This document shows, piece after piece, positions 1-11,622 of a DNA stretch of 64,000 nt. Both the position numbers and the translations under genes were made by a program. The stretch covers positions 10,836,632-10,900,631 of the forward strand of contig NC_087377.1 in NCBI RefSeq assembly GCF_963675165.1, given 5' to 3'. This DNA comes from Halichondria panicea. Lineage: Eukaryota > Porifera > Demospongiae > Suberitida > Halichondriidae. The first letter of the stretch is position 1. Every line of letters begins with the position of its first letter. Under the pieces are notes generated by a model that ran no database searches, was not told the origin of the DNA, and worked only from the letters and a program-made list of their open reading frames with translations.

Positions 1-1104
1 CTAAAGAGAGAGATATTGGTAATGAAGGCAGTATATGTTCACGTGATGCTTTAAATTTACATCGAGTGAACACAGATGGGCCCGTGAAACCATCCGTGTT
101 TCGCCCTAAAACTCCTGCGAAAACCCGGCAAACTTATTGTGTCTAATGCATGCTTCTCAAAGACCCCTTCAACACTTAAACAAATGCCCCCTGATGGTGA
201 GTATCATTTGGAAATGAAGAAAACATATAATCATGCATGATTGCCGTGAAGTAGCTAGAGGTACACGTGTATGTGTGTCTTTTCCAGCTGTAACTGTTCA
301 ACAGTTGCAATGCGACGAAAACTAACAGCTTCCAGGGGCAGATCCAGCAGGTAGCAGAGGGTGCTCAAGCACCCCCCTGACCTTGGACAAATTAATTATC
401 TCTGTGTCTCACTCATTGGTTGATGGAAGTCACTCAGACTAGGTACTAGCTAGCTGAGTAGCTGTAGACCTATCTAGTACAGTAGTATCTTTATAAGCTG
501 TGATAAAAGCAGCACTGCAGTGCAGACTAGGCATAGAGTGCAGTACAACACTTGAAAAATTATCTATGTCTTTATTATTGACACCGCACCTACCGGGAAT
601 GACGTCAAAAGAGTTAGCCTTGCACTAAAGCGCTATAGCTGTTCGTTAGCTACAAGAGTCAGAAAAGAGCTTCAAAAGCTGCATGCATGTGCACTGCTAG
701 CCTTCAACCTAATCAGCCTGGGAACAGCCCTTGATCCTACCCCTTTTTTTAATTATTCATTGACAGGAAATGCATTATAGATCTACCTAATTGCTTCTAT
801 CCTTGAAGATCCATTCATCAGGCCATCAGATTAGACTTTTGTTTTCTTTTCTATAATGACTGTGTGGTTCAGTGTCAACACAAATATCTCCTTCTATATA
901 TATACTCTAATACTTTGAGCGAAAAGCAAAACATAGCGAGAGGCATTAGCACAGAGCAGCTTGCAACACTCGTTATTGATGAAGTTACAGAAGGAGGCTT
1001 AGTAAGGCAGATTAGCATCCTGTCTAATGGGCTTCCTGTTGTGATTGAATGTAGGCGTGGCTACTATGTGATGTCATAAAAGGAACAGTACTTTAGCAAC
1101 TACT
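1..1104. other. Gene-poor start of window with MITE relics
   Basis: No convincing gene. Around 285-330 and 600-690 there are diverged pieces of the dispersed family called M1 here: the 'gttagccttgcact' block, then 'agctacaagagtcagaaaag'. A 71-codon open frame at 864-1079 has no recognisable domain, splice structure or paralogue and is not called as a gene. Confidence 0.5.
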
Positions 1105-1120
1105 ATGAGTAGCCTCGTTC

Positions 1121-1236
1121 CCAGGCCTTACTTTTTCTTGCTGTTGTCATTGTTCATCGAAGGTAGCAAAAAGAATAAACAAAATGAGGCAGCAAAGAAA
1201 GAAATGGGCGTACAATTAAGAAAAAGTAAGGCCTGG
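1121..1236. repeat. Small hairpin (19-bp inverted repeat)
   Basis: The left arm at 1121-1139 (ccaggccttactttttctt) is the exact reverse complement of 1218-1236, with about 78 nt between. The 'cctcgttcccaggcc' motif at its edge recurs in related form at about 20197, 51255 and 63190, so this is probably a short dispersed foldback element. Confidence 0.6.
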
Positions 1237-1379
1237 TTTGGGAAATTGCGCGATCCACAAGGATTTTATGAACGTGGGCGATATGTAGCCCACAATCATG
1301 ACGTAAGATCTCCCACGCATTCAGAGTTAATAAGATGCACTATGCACACTACCAAGCGTGGCCAGCTCTGGTAACAGTA

Positions 1380-2255
1380 ACTACCTTCTACACTAAGCTA
1401 TTACTTTAGATCTAGCATTTAGAAAGACAAAAGAAATATATTAGATGGTATAAATACACAATCTAGACTAGTAGATCTAGCTATATAGGTATAGCTAGCT
1501 AGCTTGCATATATAAATACTTCCAGTTTCAAGTCCATGCATGTCTTGCTGCAGGCAAAGTTTTAATCTCTATCATTGCCAGCAATGACTGGACACCAATT
1601 AAAATATGTCAGTAAATCAGTTAGTAATTTTCTGTATATTACGGTATGATTTTATATGTGTTCTTATGAGACCAAAGGCTATGCTTCCCTTTTTCCCTTG
1701 TAGGGAGCTACTTTCAGTTGATTTGCCGATACAAAGAAGAAGAAATACACCTTAGCTAACCTTGGAATCCCACAAGAAGCTAGCCAGCCAGCTTGTATAA
1801 GTTCCCTAACTGCTTTTGTTGATCAATGTTTCAGCGCTTGTCTCGTGTATTGTATTGTAAAATTTGATTATTTTGTATTTTTGTGTTTGATTTGCGGCAT
1901 TCTTACACATATATTTTCATTTTTGCCGATTGCCAGCAAAAATATACGGCCTACTCTGCTGCTTAAAGCGGCTGCTGCTCGATATAAAGTGGACTAAGCG
2001 GTTCCAAAATGTGTCCAGTTTTGTCAAAAAATCCACAATTATCAATGACGTATCGCATTATCTACACATACCCAAGAGCTGCGTAGAGCCACTAATTTGG
2101 GGAATTCCCCATTAATCGCAATGTACCAGCAATGTAAAGTGAGTGTATATGGCTGCAAGTAAGTATAGGCTAGCAGTCATTTACTTGAAGATAGTAAATG
2201 TGTACAATCTATCAGGATATATAGTATACTATATTATTATGTTGGGTAGAATTAA
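1380..2255. other. Intergenic, nothing recognised
   Basis: AT-rich sequence with short open frames only. It lies downstream of the 727-aa minus-strand gene and presumably holds its 3' untranslated region. Confidence 0.4.
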
Positions 2256-4835
2256 TCATGATTCAGAGTCAAGTCGTGGCTGTTTGTTCATGTCTACTAA
2301 ATCTAATGGAGTTTTTCGTATGTACTTTCGTTTCTTTCGCTTAAATTGTGATGTCTCGTCTATTCTCGCTTCAGCTTTCAGAACCTCCCCCACTGGGTCA
2401 TGCAGATTACTGGAGAAGTAGTGTCTCTTGGCGTCATCATTATTTTTCTCCACCCCTAGAGAAAAAGGTGATTAAAATGTTATCTCTTTACACTCGAACT
2501 CACCTTGTCCACTAAACATCTTGACATTTCCGTATTTTGAAATAAAGTAAGGGAAGTGAAAGACCAGTGTGTGCATATAGGGCGTAATATTCTTTTCCTG
2601 AAACCCTTGACACTTGTGCTTCAAGCTCAAGAAAAGCCTTATCCAGTCTTTCGCCTATCATGATAGATTATAGTAAATTAGATACAATGGTTCTCCCTAC
2701 TAGTAAACTAACACTATACCTTTTGCTCAACCACTTCACTGGGAGGTGGAGTCCAGCTAGAAACCATCTTATACAAAGAGAGAAATTCCTATAGAGCCAG
2801 ACCATATAAATAATTATGTTTGTAAAATGCGAAGGGAAATTTAATTAGTACTCACTGTCCAAAGTTGGGCCATTTTAGCTTGAATTTCTTCCTTCAGTAG
2901 GTCAGCAAACCTCACTGGGAGACGTTCCAGAAACTTCTTGGTGTCGTTCCCCTGCAGTGATGTCCATTCGTAATGTCCAGAAGCTTTGCCATCTGGACCC
3001 CTTGCTTCCCATACCCTGAACGTGATACCACAGTCTTTAACGATCGTCTGTAGTGTTTGTAGGTGAGTGAGTATATGTGCGTTTCCTTGTCTGTCTTGTT
3101 TAGCAGATGCCACTATCTCTAGAATGAGATTTCTTGTTAAAACGTCAGCTATACGTAGGAGTAGGTGTAGCTCATCGGGTATTATATGGTCTGGCTCTAT
3201 GTTCAGTAGTGGTGTTGTAATTGATCCTAGTCGTACACTTGCTGGTTTACTGCTGGGAAGTGCGCCTTTTGCTTGTAGGGAACTCAATGTTCTTGCATTT
3301 GTTACGGTGTAGTCAGCCCTATCCTTTGACATATCCCACCTATAGCGGCAAATGGGGAAGCTAGGTTTAAGCATATAATAATTATAGATATACCTTTCAT
3401 CCTTCTTGATGGTACACCAGACACAAGCGTACATAGAGGTTGCTTTGTTGAGGCCCATACTCAGTAAAAGAAACTAATAATGCAATTTTTATAGTCAGTA
3501 ATTAACTATACATTCTCACCTTGTAATCACTACCCAGGAAAAACTCAAGGCGGTACTCTGTTTCATCAACAGTGAGTAGTGGGTGTGAAATGATGTCGTT
3601 CAACTCCTTCAATACCTCAGATAGTCCTGAACTAATTGTTTCATACGACTCTTCGGCTTTTAGGCCAGCAAAAGTATGATTGCCTGTATGAATGTCAATA
3701 TAAAAATATTTTCACCACTTTCTCGTTTAATATTTTTATTGTTAAGCTTACCCATGCCTGATAAAACATTGTCTTGAATTTCTGGAAATGCAAATGAGAG
3801 AAGTATGATATTGGATGATCTTGTGAATCTGGCTCCGTCACCACTGAGTTTTACTTTTACTGGTTGGGTGATAGCTTTCCCTGAATGAACCTAAAATAAT
3901 AATCCATAATAATAATGTATAATTTCTTCTTTACTTACGATCTTAGCTAGCTCTTCCTGGATTGCAGCTTTCGGTGGTCTATAAGCACCAGGATAAGGAC
4001 CTTCGAGATGTCGGATGTCGAGAGAGTTGTTAATTGAGAGGCGAGCATCCTTGATTCGGTACAGTGGTGGTAAATCAGATGCGACGCTCAATTCATGATA
4101 AGCTTCGTCACTCACAGCAAACCTGTCAAGTACATAAAGAGCTTGCTGTACCCTCGCAGAATCGTTTGGTGAAAGAGCTGGCGTTTGATGTTGTGGCTTG
4201 TGAGATGGGCTAGATAAAAAATTGAATTTGATGGGAGATCCTGTCTGTTTGCGTAGCTCTAAAGATTCTGGCTGAAGACCGAATGATTCACAAAACCAAA
4301 GCGCTTGCTCTGCAGAGCTCTTACAGTGTGCTAGCTTTCGTTTTACCTGTCGTGGTGATACCTCGTGAACTTTTTTGCCTTTGTTGATGTGTGCTGTGGT
4401 AGGTCTACTTGTTTCGGGGATTGTTGTTGGCTGTGGAGATTCAGTGGATAGTTGCTGCTCAATTTCAGAATACGATTCTGCTTCTCCATCAAGCACGAAG
4501 AGGTTGTATTCTCCAGCAAGTACGGCATACCTCCTTCTTCCTTTTAGCCCCCGTATCCTTCTTGCTACCTTGCTAGCTTGTTCTGCAAGCCTTTTCTCCA
4601 GACGATCGCTTTGTGCTAGTTTAACTATTGTTACCATGCTATTAACTAAGCTAATGAATGTCTCTTCTGCCTTCTTGTTCATGTACCAATGATGCAGCAA
4701 CTCGATAGGAATAGAGAGAGAGAAGTTTGGCTGTACTTGTGGTTCTGTGTGGCTGAAGTCAGAGTACTTCTTTGCTGAATTTGAGATGGTGATGGACAGG
4801 CTCTCTGCTCTTCTGGACTGCTTGTTTACTGCCAT
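2256..4835 (-). CDS. 727-aa CxxC protein of a multicopy metazoan family, 8 exons
   Basis: Minus-strand gene, exons 4835-3939, 3890-3752, 3683-3520, 3473-3394, 3339-2856, 2788-2720, 2654-2504 and 2455-2256. Every junction is GT-AG with a matching phase, giving 2184 nt and 727 aa with no internal stop; introns are 46-68 nt. Visible motifs are a CVWC pair at about residues 417-420, followed across an intron by KKDERWDMSK, then PDELHLLLRIADVL, and near the C-terminus FSGQGVEKNNDDAKRHYF. The first 300 residues are charged and polar. From memory, proteins with these motifs occur in many copies in sponges and cnidarians, possibly derived from a transposon; I know no assigned biochemical function. 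It is head-to-head with the kinase gene. The start was chosen as the first ATG of the long first exon. Confidence 0.85.
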
Positions 4836-5049
4836 AGCTAGGAGGCCCGGGATAATGGAACAAAAGGTCCCTTGAGCTGTTATGTAACAAAATTAATTAG
4901 CCATGTCAATATGAGTGGGCGGGTGAATAGGCTGCGGTGTTATCACCCACTAAATTAACCACAGTACTCATTCAATAGCATGATAACACTTCTCAGATGC
5001 ATTATGGCGGGTATTTTGCGACCTCTGGTTCTCTTAGACTTATTACAAA
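4836..5049. promoter_or_regulatory. Presumed bidirectional promoter region
   Basis: This 214-bp gap separates the start codons of two divergent genes, so both promoters and 5' UTRs must lie here or overlap it. No TATA-like or other specific element could be assigned with confidence. Confidence 0.4.
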
Positions 5050-6176
5050 ATGGCTGACCAGACATTCTCAAGATCCAAGCTCAAGAGGCTCAATCGAAAA
5101 GCTAGAGTTGACAAAATTGGCAAGCAGCTGTGTATGGAGAAGAAGAGCCTTGAATGTGCCGAGAAAAATGTTCAGAATTGGAAGAAGAAGGCAATAGATT
5201 ATAAACTGTAAGTTGCTGATTAACAGCCAGTAAATAATATTGTTCATACAGGGAACTCAACGTGTATCGAGCTAAGCAATTACGGACAGGAACTCTGGGA
5301 ACATCCTGCAGTCACCAACGACCACTAAAGTTACTAACAGCAGCCATGAAGACGAGTGCAATCAGTCTACCCAAGGCAACTCCAAGAATGTGTACGAATG
5401 CTGATATTATGCGAGGAGTTACTGTAGTTCCAGAGATAAGTGAGAAATGTTTAGCAGATGGGGGTGGTGATGTTCATATAGGAAATGGTCGGTTTGGAAC
5501 ATGCTCTCGTATGATTTTTAAAGAGTGTTTTGACGTCTGTGTCAAAACATTTACTTCCGACTCCTCAATCGAATCGATTAGGCATGAAGCCAGTATATTA
5601 CTTACATTAAATTCCAGCCCTTATATACCACACTGTTTTGGTATTTGTTCCACCAGGAGAGCTTTAGTAATGTCTAATGTAAGCGTGAAGCAGCAACAAG
5701 TTTCATTATATTCTGCCTTGTATTCGACTAACGAAATTAAATTAAGCCCTAAGACATGGATGCAAATACTGATCCAAATTTGTGATGGTCTATCATACAT
5801 GCACAAGCTGAGTATTCTTCACAATGATCTTAAAGTAGACAACGTAGTATTAGGGACTACTTTGTTAGAATGTATCCGGCCATGTATTGTGGATTTTGGA
5901 AAGGCATGTAAAGAAAAGCATGCTAAGAAGTACTGCCTGACCGAGGAACAGAAAGTTATTTACATAAAAGAACACACTCAAGTAGCTCCAGACCTCCGCG
6001 ATGGGCTTGTTTTACAGAGCACACAGAGCGATATATACTCATTAGGTAGAATAATGAAGAAGATGAACTCCATTGTAATTAAGTCAACTGAACTTGCCCA
6101 TGTAATTAAGGAATGTCTTTCTTATCATGCTCATGACCGTCCTAGCTTAGAAACCATTTCTCTTAATGTTGAATGA
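5050..6176 (+). CDS. Protein kinase, 2 exons, 360 aa
   Basis: Exon 1 is 5050-5207 and exon 2 is 5252-6176, with a 44-nt GT-AG intron; total 1083 nt. The first ~60 residues are Lys/Arg-rich and probably coiled coil (KLKRLNRKARVDKIGKQL). The kinase domain fills the rest: glycine loop IGNGRFG near 129, VAIK-type lysine in CVKTF (~151), helix-C Glu in RHEAS (~165), catalytic loop HNDLKVDN (Asp ~245), DFG (~267), APD in place of APE (~298), and SDIYSLGR. All catalytic residues are present, so it is probably active. HND instead of HRD is unusual; I recall HND kinases as expanded in sponges. Substrate unknown. The start uses the first ATG (atggctgaccag). Confidence 0.85.
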
Positions 6177-6464
6177 CTATGTGACTAATTATGTCTTACA
6201 TTCATTCGTTCATGTTTAAATCTGGTGCTAGCTTTAACTATGACATAGTCTATGTATAATTGTAGGCAAATCCGTGCTCTCTAATGGAAGGCTGACAAGG
6301 TTAGCTGTAAGTCGGGATGCGTGTTGACCCAGCCATTTGTTTGAGAGTCATTAAAAGCATTATGGTAGAGAATTGGCCTGAAGCAGTTAGTTATGAGTCA
6401 CATAGTGCGTATTGGCTGCTCAGGTTGGGCCATGCATGCATTAACAATTAACAATTAACAATGA

Positions 6465-7289
6465 TCAACAACGTTTTTTCACCAGATTTACACATACAAT
6501 TTCAGATAGTAGTCTAGGTGACTCTAACATTTCACCATTGCTATTTCTATATGTTTTCGGTCCATACTTAATTCTAGGACATACTACAATAGGAAAATCT
6601 ACTGTGCAGCCATTGCCATATCTATCATACAAAATATACCAACTACCTATAAAATATTCATCGTTAAAATCAGTTTGTTGAAGTTGGAGCTTTCCGCGGG
6701 TCATTTGGGTTCCTCGATCTTTAAATAGGTAACGAAATACATCTAGCCGGAAATCTATAGTTAAATTACAGGATTTTACAGTACCTAAATTTAAACTACA
6801 TTGAATGGACAGAACAAATCTTCTTGTTGCGTCGCTTATAAGCTCGGTATGTGGTGCTTGTGGTGTATTGTATGATCTGAAAGGGGGGAAATGTGCAGAT
6901 ATAATTATAGTAATACACAGTGCACTGCCATGCCATACTTAATAATCTTACTGGATAGTAGAGATAGTCACATCTTCCTTAGCGACCCATGAAGACTGTT
7001 CCAATGAGTAACCAGCCCACTTTACCAAATACTCCGTTTTCCCCTAGAAATAGAATCAATCGTATAGGGCTATATATCATAAAATGTTACGTACCTTAGT
7101 TAGTCGATGATGAATTATCCTCTCAACAAGGAAGACCCCTTCTGGCAGACTGTCATCAGACTTACAGCTCAGAGTGGTTCTCACATCTCGTGCTTCCCGC
7201 ATGCTAGATAAGTCCATGTCAGCCGAGCTTATATTATGGAGGTAGGAATAGTATCCTTTCTCAGGTCGTTGCCTCTTTGACGAGTCCAT
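6465..7289 (-). CDS. Chromodomain protein, 3 exons, 232 aa
   Basis: Exons 7289-7095, 7043-6952 and 6876-6465 join in phase across 51- and 75-nt GT-AG introns (699 nt). Residues ~52-97 form a chromodomain: FLVERIIHHRLTK across the first intron, then GKTEYLVKWAGYSLEQSSW. Candidate methyl-lysine cage aromatics are F53, W74 and Y77. The C-terminal ~135 residues (containing FIGSWYILYDRYGNG) match nothing I know. By family it would bind methylated histone tails in the nucleus; target and partner are unknown. It converges on the kinase gene (289-bp gap) and diverges from the next gene. Chromodomains also occur on retrotransposon integrases, but no integrase or RT is adjacent. Confidence 0.82.
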
Positions 7290-7454
7290 AACAGGTCGAT
7301 CTGCATGAACAGGTCTGCTGGAAGATTAATAATTAGTGACCATAAAGATTTTATCTCTATTCATTTGACACACTTTACTACCATTGATTGCATGCTATTA
7401 CTGTCATGTGAATCAGTAAATTACTATACAAAAAAGAACAGAGAAAGAATTGAG

Positions 7455-7832
7455 ATGGGAAATTGCTGCCACTTCCACCCGTACCCGTACTACATCGACT
7501 CCGACTTACGAGAGATCAGGCACCACAGGAACTCCTTTCCTATTGGGTCGCTAGTAAAGATGGGAACTGAGGGAAAACAATTTTATTTTACAACAGCAGA
7601 TGATACTGGAACACATTATTTTCCGATGGGGTCTCAGAAAAAGGCCCAGAACTATTTAAAGAAAGTTGTGAGGCTCAGCCAAACATACGATGTCCAGGTG
7701 TCAGAAGTTTTAAATCCAGACTACACGTTGCTAGGATTTAGAGCCAAAAAAACAAAAGAAGAAAGCACAAAAGAAGCGGACAACAAAGAGCCAAGAAAGA
7801 AAGTTAAATTTAATTTAGTAAAAGTGTTGTAA
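7455..7832 (+). CDS. Small protein with MGNCC N-terminus, 125 aa
   Basis: Single-exon frame with start ATG at 7455 (atgggaaattgctgc). MGNCC is a good N-myristoylation signal (Gly2, Asn3) next to two cysteines that could be palmitoylated, so membrane attachment is likely by analogy. This is why the internal ATG is preferred over one 150 nt upstream, which would add a poorly structured 50-residue extension. The middle (GSLVKMGTEGKQFYFTTADD) looks globular; the C-terminus is Lys/Glu-rich and ends KKVKFNLVKVL. No family recognised. It lies 165 bp from the divergent chromodomain gene, so the two probably share a promoter region. Confidence 0.6.
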   Translation: MGNCCHFHPYPYYIDSDLREIRHHRNSFPIGSLVKMGTEGKQFYFTTADDTGTHYFPMGSQKKAQNYLKKVVRLSQTYDVQVSEVLNPDYTLLGFRAKKTKEESTKEADNKEPRKKVKFNLVKVL

Positions 7833-7902
7833 CTAGAACAGGACTGAGAAGAATATGACTGAGAACTGACTACTATACTGTACTGTTCTATATAATTATT
7901 TA

Positions 7903-8038
7903 CTGTGGTAGATCTCTCTAGTCACTGTTACAGGCCGGTAAAAGTAATAACAAAATACTGAGCTGGCAGTACTGCATGCTCAGTATTTTGTTATTACTTG
8001 TACCGGCCTGTAACAGTGACTAGAGAGATCTGCCACAG
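7903..8038. repeat. 136-bp hairpin element, 60-bp arms
   Basis: Arms 7903-7962 and 7979-8038 are inverted copies with two mismatches and a 16-nt loop. A further copy of the outer motif (tctaccacag) follows at about 8045. It looks like a foldback MITE just downstream of the MGNCC gene. Confidence 0.85.
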
Positions 8039-8809
8039 GATAGAATCTACCACAGAAGTCTACATGAGCTCAACCAACAGGTAAACAATAATATTACTCA
8101 CCAGCACCAGTGCAGTGAACGTAGCTAGTTCAGCGAAGATCTTGCGCACGCACTACAATAGTCTATAGTAGCATTTATTTCCGCAGTAGTTAAAATGATT
8201 GAGTAATATTTGAATTTTCATATAAATAGAACAAATATTTAGACAGGATGCTAGAACAATAGTGTCCAAAATACAATGGCAATTGCTGGCAATGACGTGC
8301 AGGGGCAGTCCAACACATCTAGCTCTCGCTCATTTTCACCCTTCTACCACCCTTCCCCTTCTATACCACCCTTCTACCCTCACGCGGCTTTCCGATACAG
8401 GCTCTCCTTTTTCCTAACTCTACCTCTATTTCTTTTCCTCTAATTAATACCGTGTACTTTGACAGTATTTTATCTTAGTGATAAAGAACAGAAAAAGGAG
8501 GCTAAACTATGATTTCAAGTAGTGATGTCAGTGATATTTCTGGTGTTCTAAGACTCTCTTGTTGAGTGTCTTCTGTTGAAAGCGATTTGTCAGAAGTTTC
8601 AGAACATGATTCGTGGATTAGCAAACTAAAGCTTCTTTCTCGAGTTATGGCTAGTTTGACTCACATTAAAGGCTGTTGCAGTCTCTTCAGAATCTTTCAT
8701 AGCATCATCTGTTCGCATAAACTTTCTATTTAACTTATGAGTTAGCCTTGCACTTAACCTCTTCCCGGCTTTAATTAAAACAAGAAAATACAACACATTT
8801 CCTTTAAAA

Positions 8810-8833
8810 ATCCGTATCTCATGAGATACGGAT
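8810..8833. repeat. 24-bp perfect palindrome
   Basis: atccgtatctca followed directly by its reverse complement, no spacer. A second imperfect hairpin (tttacctcttttataac...) follows at about 8894-8936. Confidence 0.8.
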
Positions 8834-9210
8834 ACAATCAGTATGCACTATTAACTGTGGACACCCCTTTCTTGTGAAACAATCAAAGCACATTTTACCT
8901 CTTTTATAACACAGAGAGTGTTATAGAAGAGGTAAATAATTTGCAATGTAAGCAGTCTAAAAAGAGCTCAATCACAGAATTCAATCGCCATTGTTTTGCT
9001 TTCGTCAAAAACTATTAAAAGAGGTATACGTTGATTGCAATTGTTGACAGAATTGAATTCCACACAGTCATTATAGGATCTAGGAGAGGAGCTGAATGGA
9101 AACAGGTGGCTTGATGAATAATCTTCAACGATACTGAAGCAACTGCATGGTATTTAAATGGCCTGTATAGCCAAACAGTGGGAGCAAACCTTTGTCAAAG
9201 GCACAGAGTA

Positions 9211-9282
9211 TAATATATACTACTGTCAGTGCTTAAATCTATCTTATAAGATAGATTTAAGCACTGACAGTAGTATATATTA
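9211..9282. repeat. 72-bp perfect palindrome without spacer
   Basis: The symmetry axis lies between 9246 and 9247; each side reads 36 nt without mismatch (core ctatcttataagatag). Flanking bases 9210/9283 break the symmetry. Confidence 0.9.
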
Positions 9283-9848
9283 AAACAAGCAGAAAGTGTA
9301 TATTATCTATCTATTACTGAGAAGAAAAGACTTGTGTACATGTATCTATTGTCCAGACTTGTGTACATGCATATACTGTTATCTATTCTATATGGTATTG
9401 TGGCTTACCGGTATACCAGGACCTCAAGAAAAAGAAGTAAGTTGATTCTGCCAGTAGTGCTGGATTCTCTAACATGTGGGGATGAGCGCGCATGCGCATT
9501 GCATCCACAAAAATAATTAAAGGGTGTGTCCAAAGAGATCAAGTTCACAATGGCTACTATAGCTAGCTGCTTTAATAAATCTTTTCTAACTTATGTAGCT
9601 AACAAAAAGCTAGCGCTTTAGTGCAAAGCTAACTCATAGGTTGAATAGAAAGTTTGTGCGAACAGATGATGCTATAAAAGATTCTGAAGAGATTGCAACA
9701 GCCTTCAATGTGAGTCAAACTAACCATAACTCGAGAAAGAAGCTTTAGTTTGCTAATCCACGAATCAAAATCCAAGAGAACGTGGCTAGAAGCCTATAGA
9801 AACTGTTAGTTTTCGTCGCATTGCAACCGTTGAACAGTTACAGATGGA

Positions 9849-9850
<2 letters not shown>

Positions 9851-9899
<49 letters not shown>
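9851..9899. repeat. (AC)n microsatellite
   Basis: About 24 uninterrupted AC units, followed by the 'taccgtatccctcg...cctcgaggcata' end of an M1-like element (to ~9947). Several M1 copies carry TG/CA runs at this internal position. Confidence 0.9.
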
Positions 9900-9903
<4 letters not shown>

Positions 9904-10022
9904 CAGCTTTACCGTATCCCTCGTGTGGCTACGCCTCGAGGCATAAACATAACCTCAACATTGTAATTTAATTCCTAGCTACAAATATTATTCTCTGTGT
10001 TTTTGGGGAGTGGTCTTTTTAT

Positions 10023-10959
10023 AGGCAGTTGCCTCACCACAACCCTTTTCTTGTTGGGATAAAATAATCAAATACGTAACACTATATATATAAAATCCTC
10101 CAATACCAACTCCTCCAATACCAACGCAGTAGTTTTGCATACATGTTGTACAAATGGCATTCTTTCTATACAATTTATCAGAACACCACAAACACACAAA
10201 TAAATCACCCTCCCCACAATACTCTATATACATAACTCCTAGACCAGTGCTCTTATTAACGTCCGATCATCGGACAATTTCTGGACAAAAATTGCAATTG
10301 TGTAACGTCAGATGCGCATGCTCGGTAAAATTGTCCTGCCACGTGGTGAAACCAAGTAAGCAGCTGCAAAAATGAAAAGATTCACTAAAAGGCTACTAGT
10401 GCCAGTCATGATACTGATAGTACTAGCGGATCTAGACCTAAAAGAAAACCAGTAAGATGCAAGGTGCATATACTATTTGAAGACAAGCTCAGAATCAGAT
10501 TAAACTTAATTTGTATAGGTTCATGGTTTGTCCTTACGACCTTTCATTTTTTTGTTTTGTCCTCTCAAACACTGCATTGTCAAGACATTTTGTCATAATG
10601 CTATGTAAAGTTAGTAAGAGCACTGCTAGACGTACCTATATAATTATGTTGCACGTACTAAAACAAAACAAATGCACATACCTTCGATGTCTTTTTGATA
10701 ACCAATGCCAATGTGTGTGATTGGCTTTTGCACAGAGGTGAAGATCCGCTTAGTCTTGCCCTGAGGTTTTAGTGCCACTGTGAACTTCTTACAAGGCACT
10801 GGAGGCGGTCTCTCTGCAGCAGGGGAAGAGTGTTGCACCAATGGCTTGTTTATGTTACTCAAGCCATAGATATATTTCGTAGCCACCAGCCTGGTTAGTC
10901 AGGTTTTGACCTGACCACTTTTTGTGGCAATGGTCGTCACTACTGTAAACACATAATGG
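10023..10959. repeat. Duplicated block, copy 1
   Basis: Nearly identical to 12452-13396 in direct orientation. It contains a possible minus-strand exon (about 10682-10850; KPQGKTKRIFTSVQKPITHI) that ends at a GT donor matching the one in copy 2. No stop-free continuation could be assigned, so the parent gene is unknown. Confidence 0.8.
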
Positions 10960-11235
10960 ACAAAGCCTGGCTTTGACTTGTCCAGAGGAGGCTGGACCAG
11001 AGGAGGTCCGACAACCGTGCTCAAGTAAGTAGTCCATAGGTCTATAGTAAAAGTAGTAGTCTAGTATTAAGTAATGTGACTTCATCAACCTGCGAACGCT
11101 TTTTCGCTTTTTAACATTTGCATTTCATTTTACATGGATAAAGTAACGAAGAGGAGAGTTGAAAGTCTGTAGGGAAGGACCTTTGTATAATATCTATTTG
11201 CAGTTTGTTCGTTCATATATACTATGCAGTCATTA

Positions 11236-11622
11236 TGCCTCAGTTGGGCATGCGCAAGGTATACGGTAGTGTGTCTGTGTATGTGTAGATCGACTGTTAC
11301 AGCTGCTCGATGATAAATGAAGAGTTTCTGTATAATTATTGTAGGCTGCTAATCATAATTATTTCTTGAACTGCAATTAGTTGGGTTTGCAAAATAATGC
11401 CTATGGTTATGTTTGCTTACTTTGAAAGCTAGTACAACTTGTGTGTAGCAAAATAGGGGAATAACGAGAGAAAAAAAATAAGAAGAATTAAGCATTATCC
11501 ACCAGGGCCGATGAATCCATCTAAAATGTAAATTATATGTACAGTGTATTCATTAATAATGGTACTGCATGTAGCTTCATTGCCTACACCGAGGCATCAT
11601 CACCCTTTCAGTAACATTCATT
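11236..11622 (+). mobile_element. M1-family MITE
   Basis: Begins tatgcctcagttgggcatgc and ends caccgaggcatcatcaccct, i.e. degraded forms of the terminal motif 'atgcctcggtg' in inverted orientation. Non-coding. Confidence 0.7.

Larger units (their letters stand above)
8608..9766. repeat. Large inverted repeat with ~149-bp arms
   Basis: The left arm (8608-8756) and right arm (9618-9766) are diverged reverse complements; both contain 'tctcgagttatgg'-type sequence shared with the M1 family, so this may be two M1 relatives in opposite orientation. The interior has no gene but several palindromes, listed separately. Confidence 0.7.

Noticed and set aside
864..1374. Two open frames (71 and 89 codons) as genes
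   Set aside because: No domain, no splice partners; the second overlaps a hairpin repeat.
7903..8038. Rho-independent terminator or attenuator
   Set aside because: Eukaryotic context and 60-bp arms; better explained as a foldback element.
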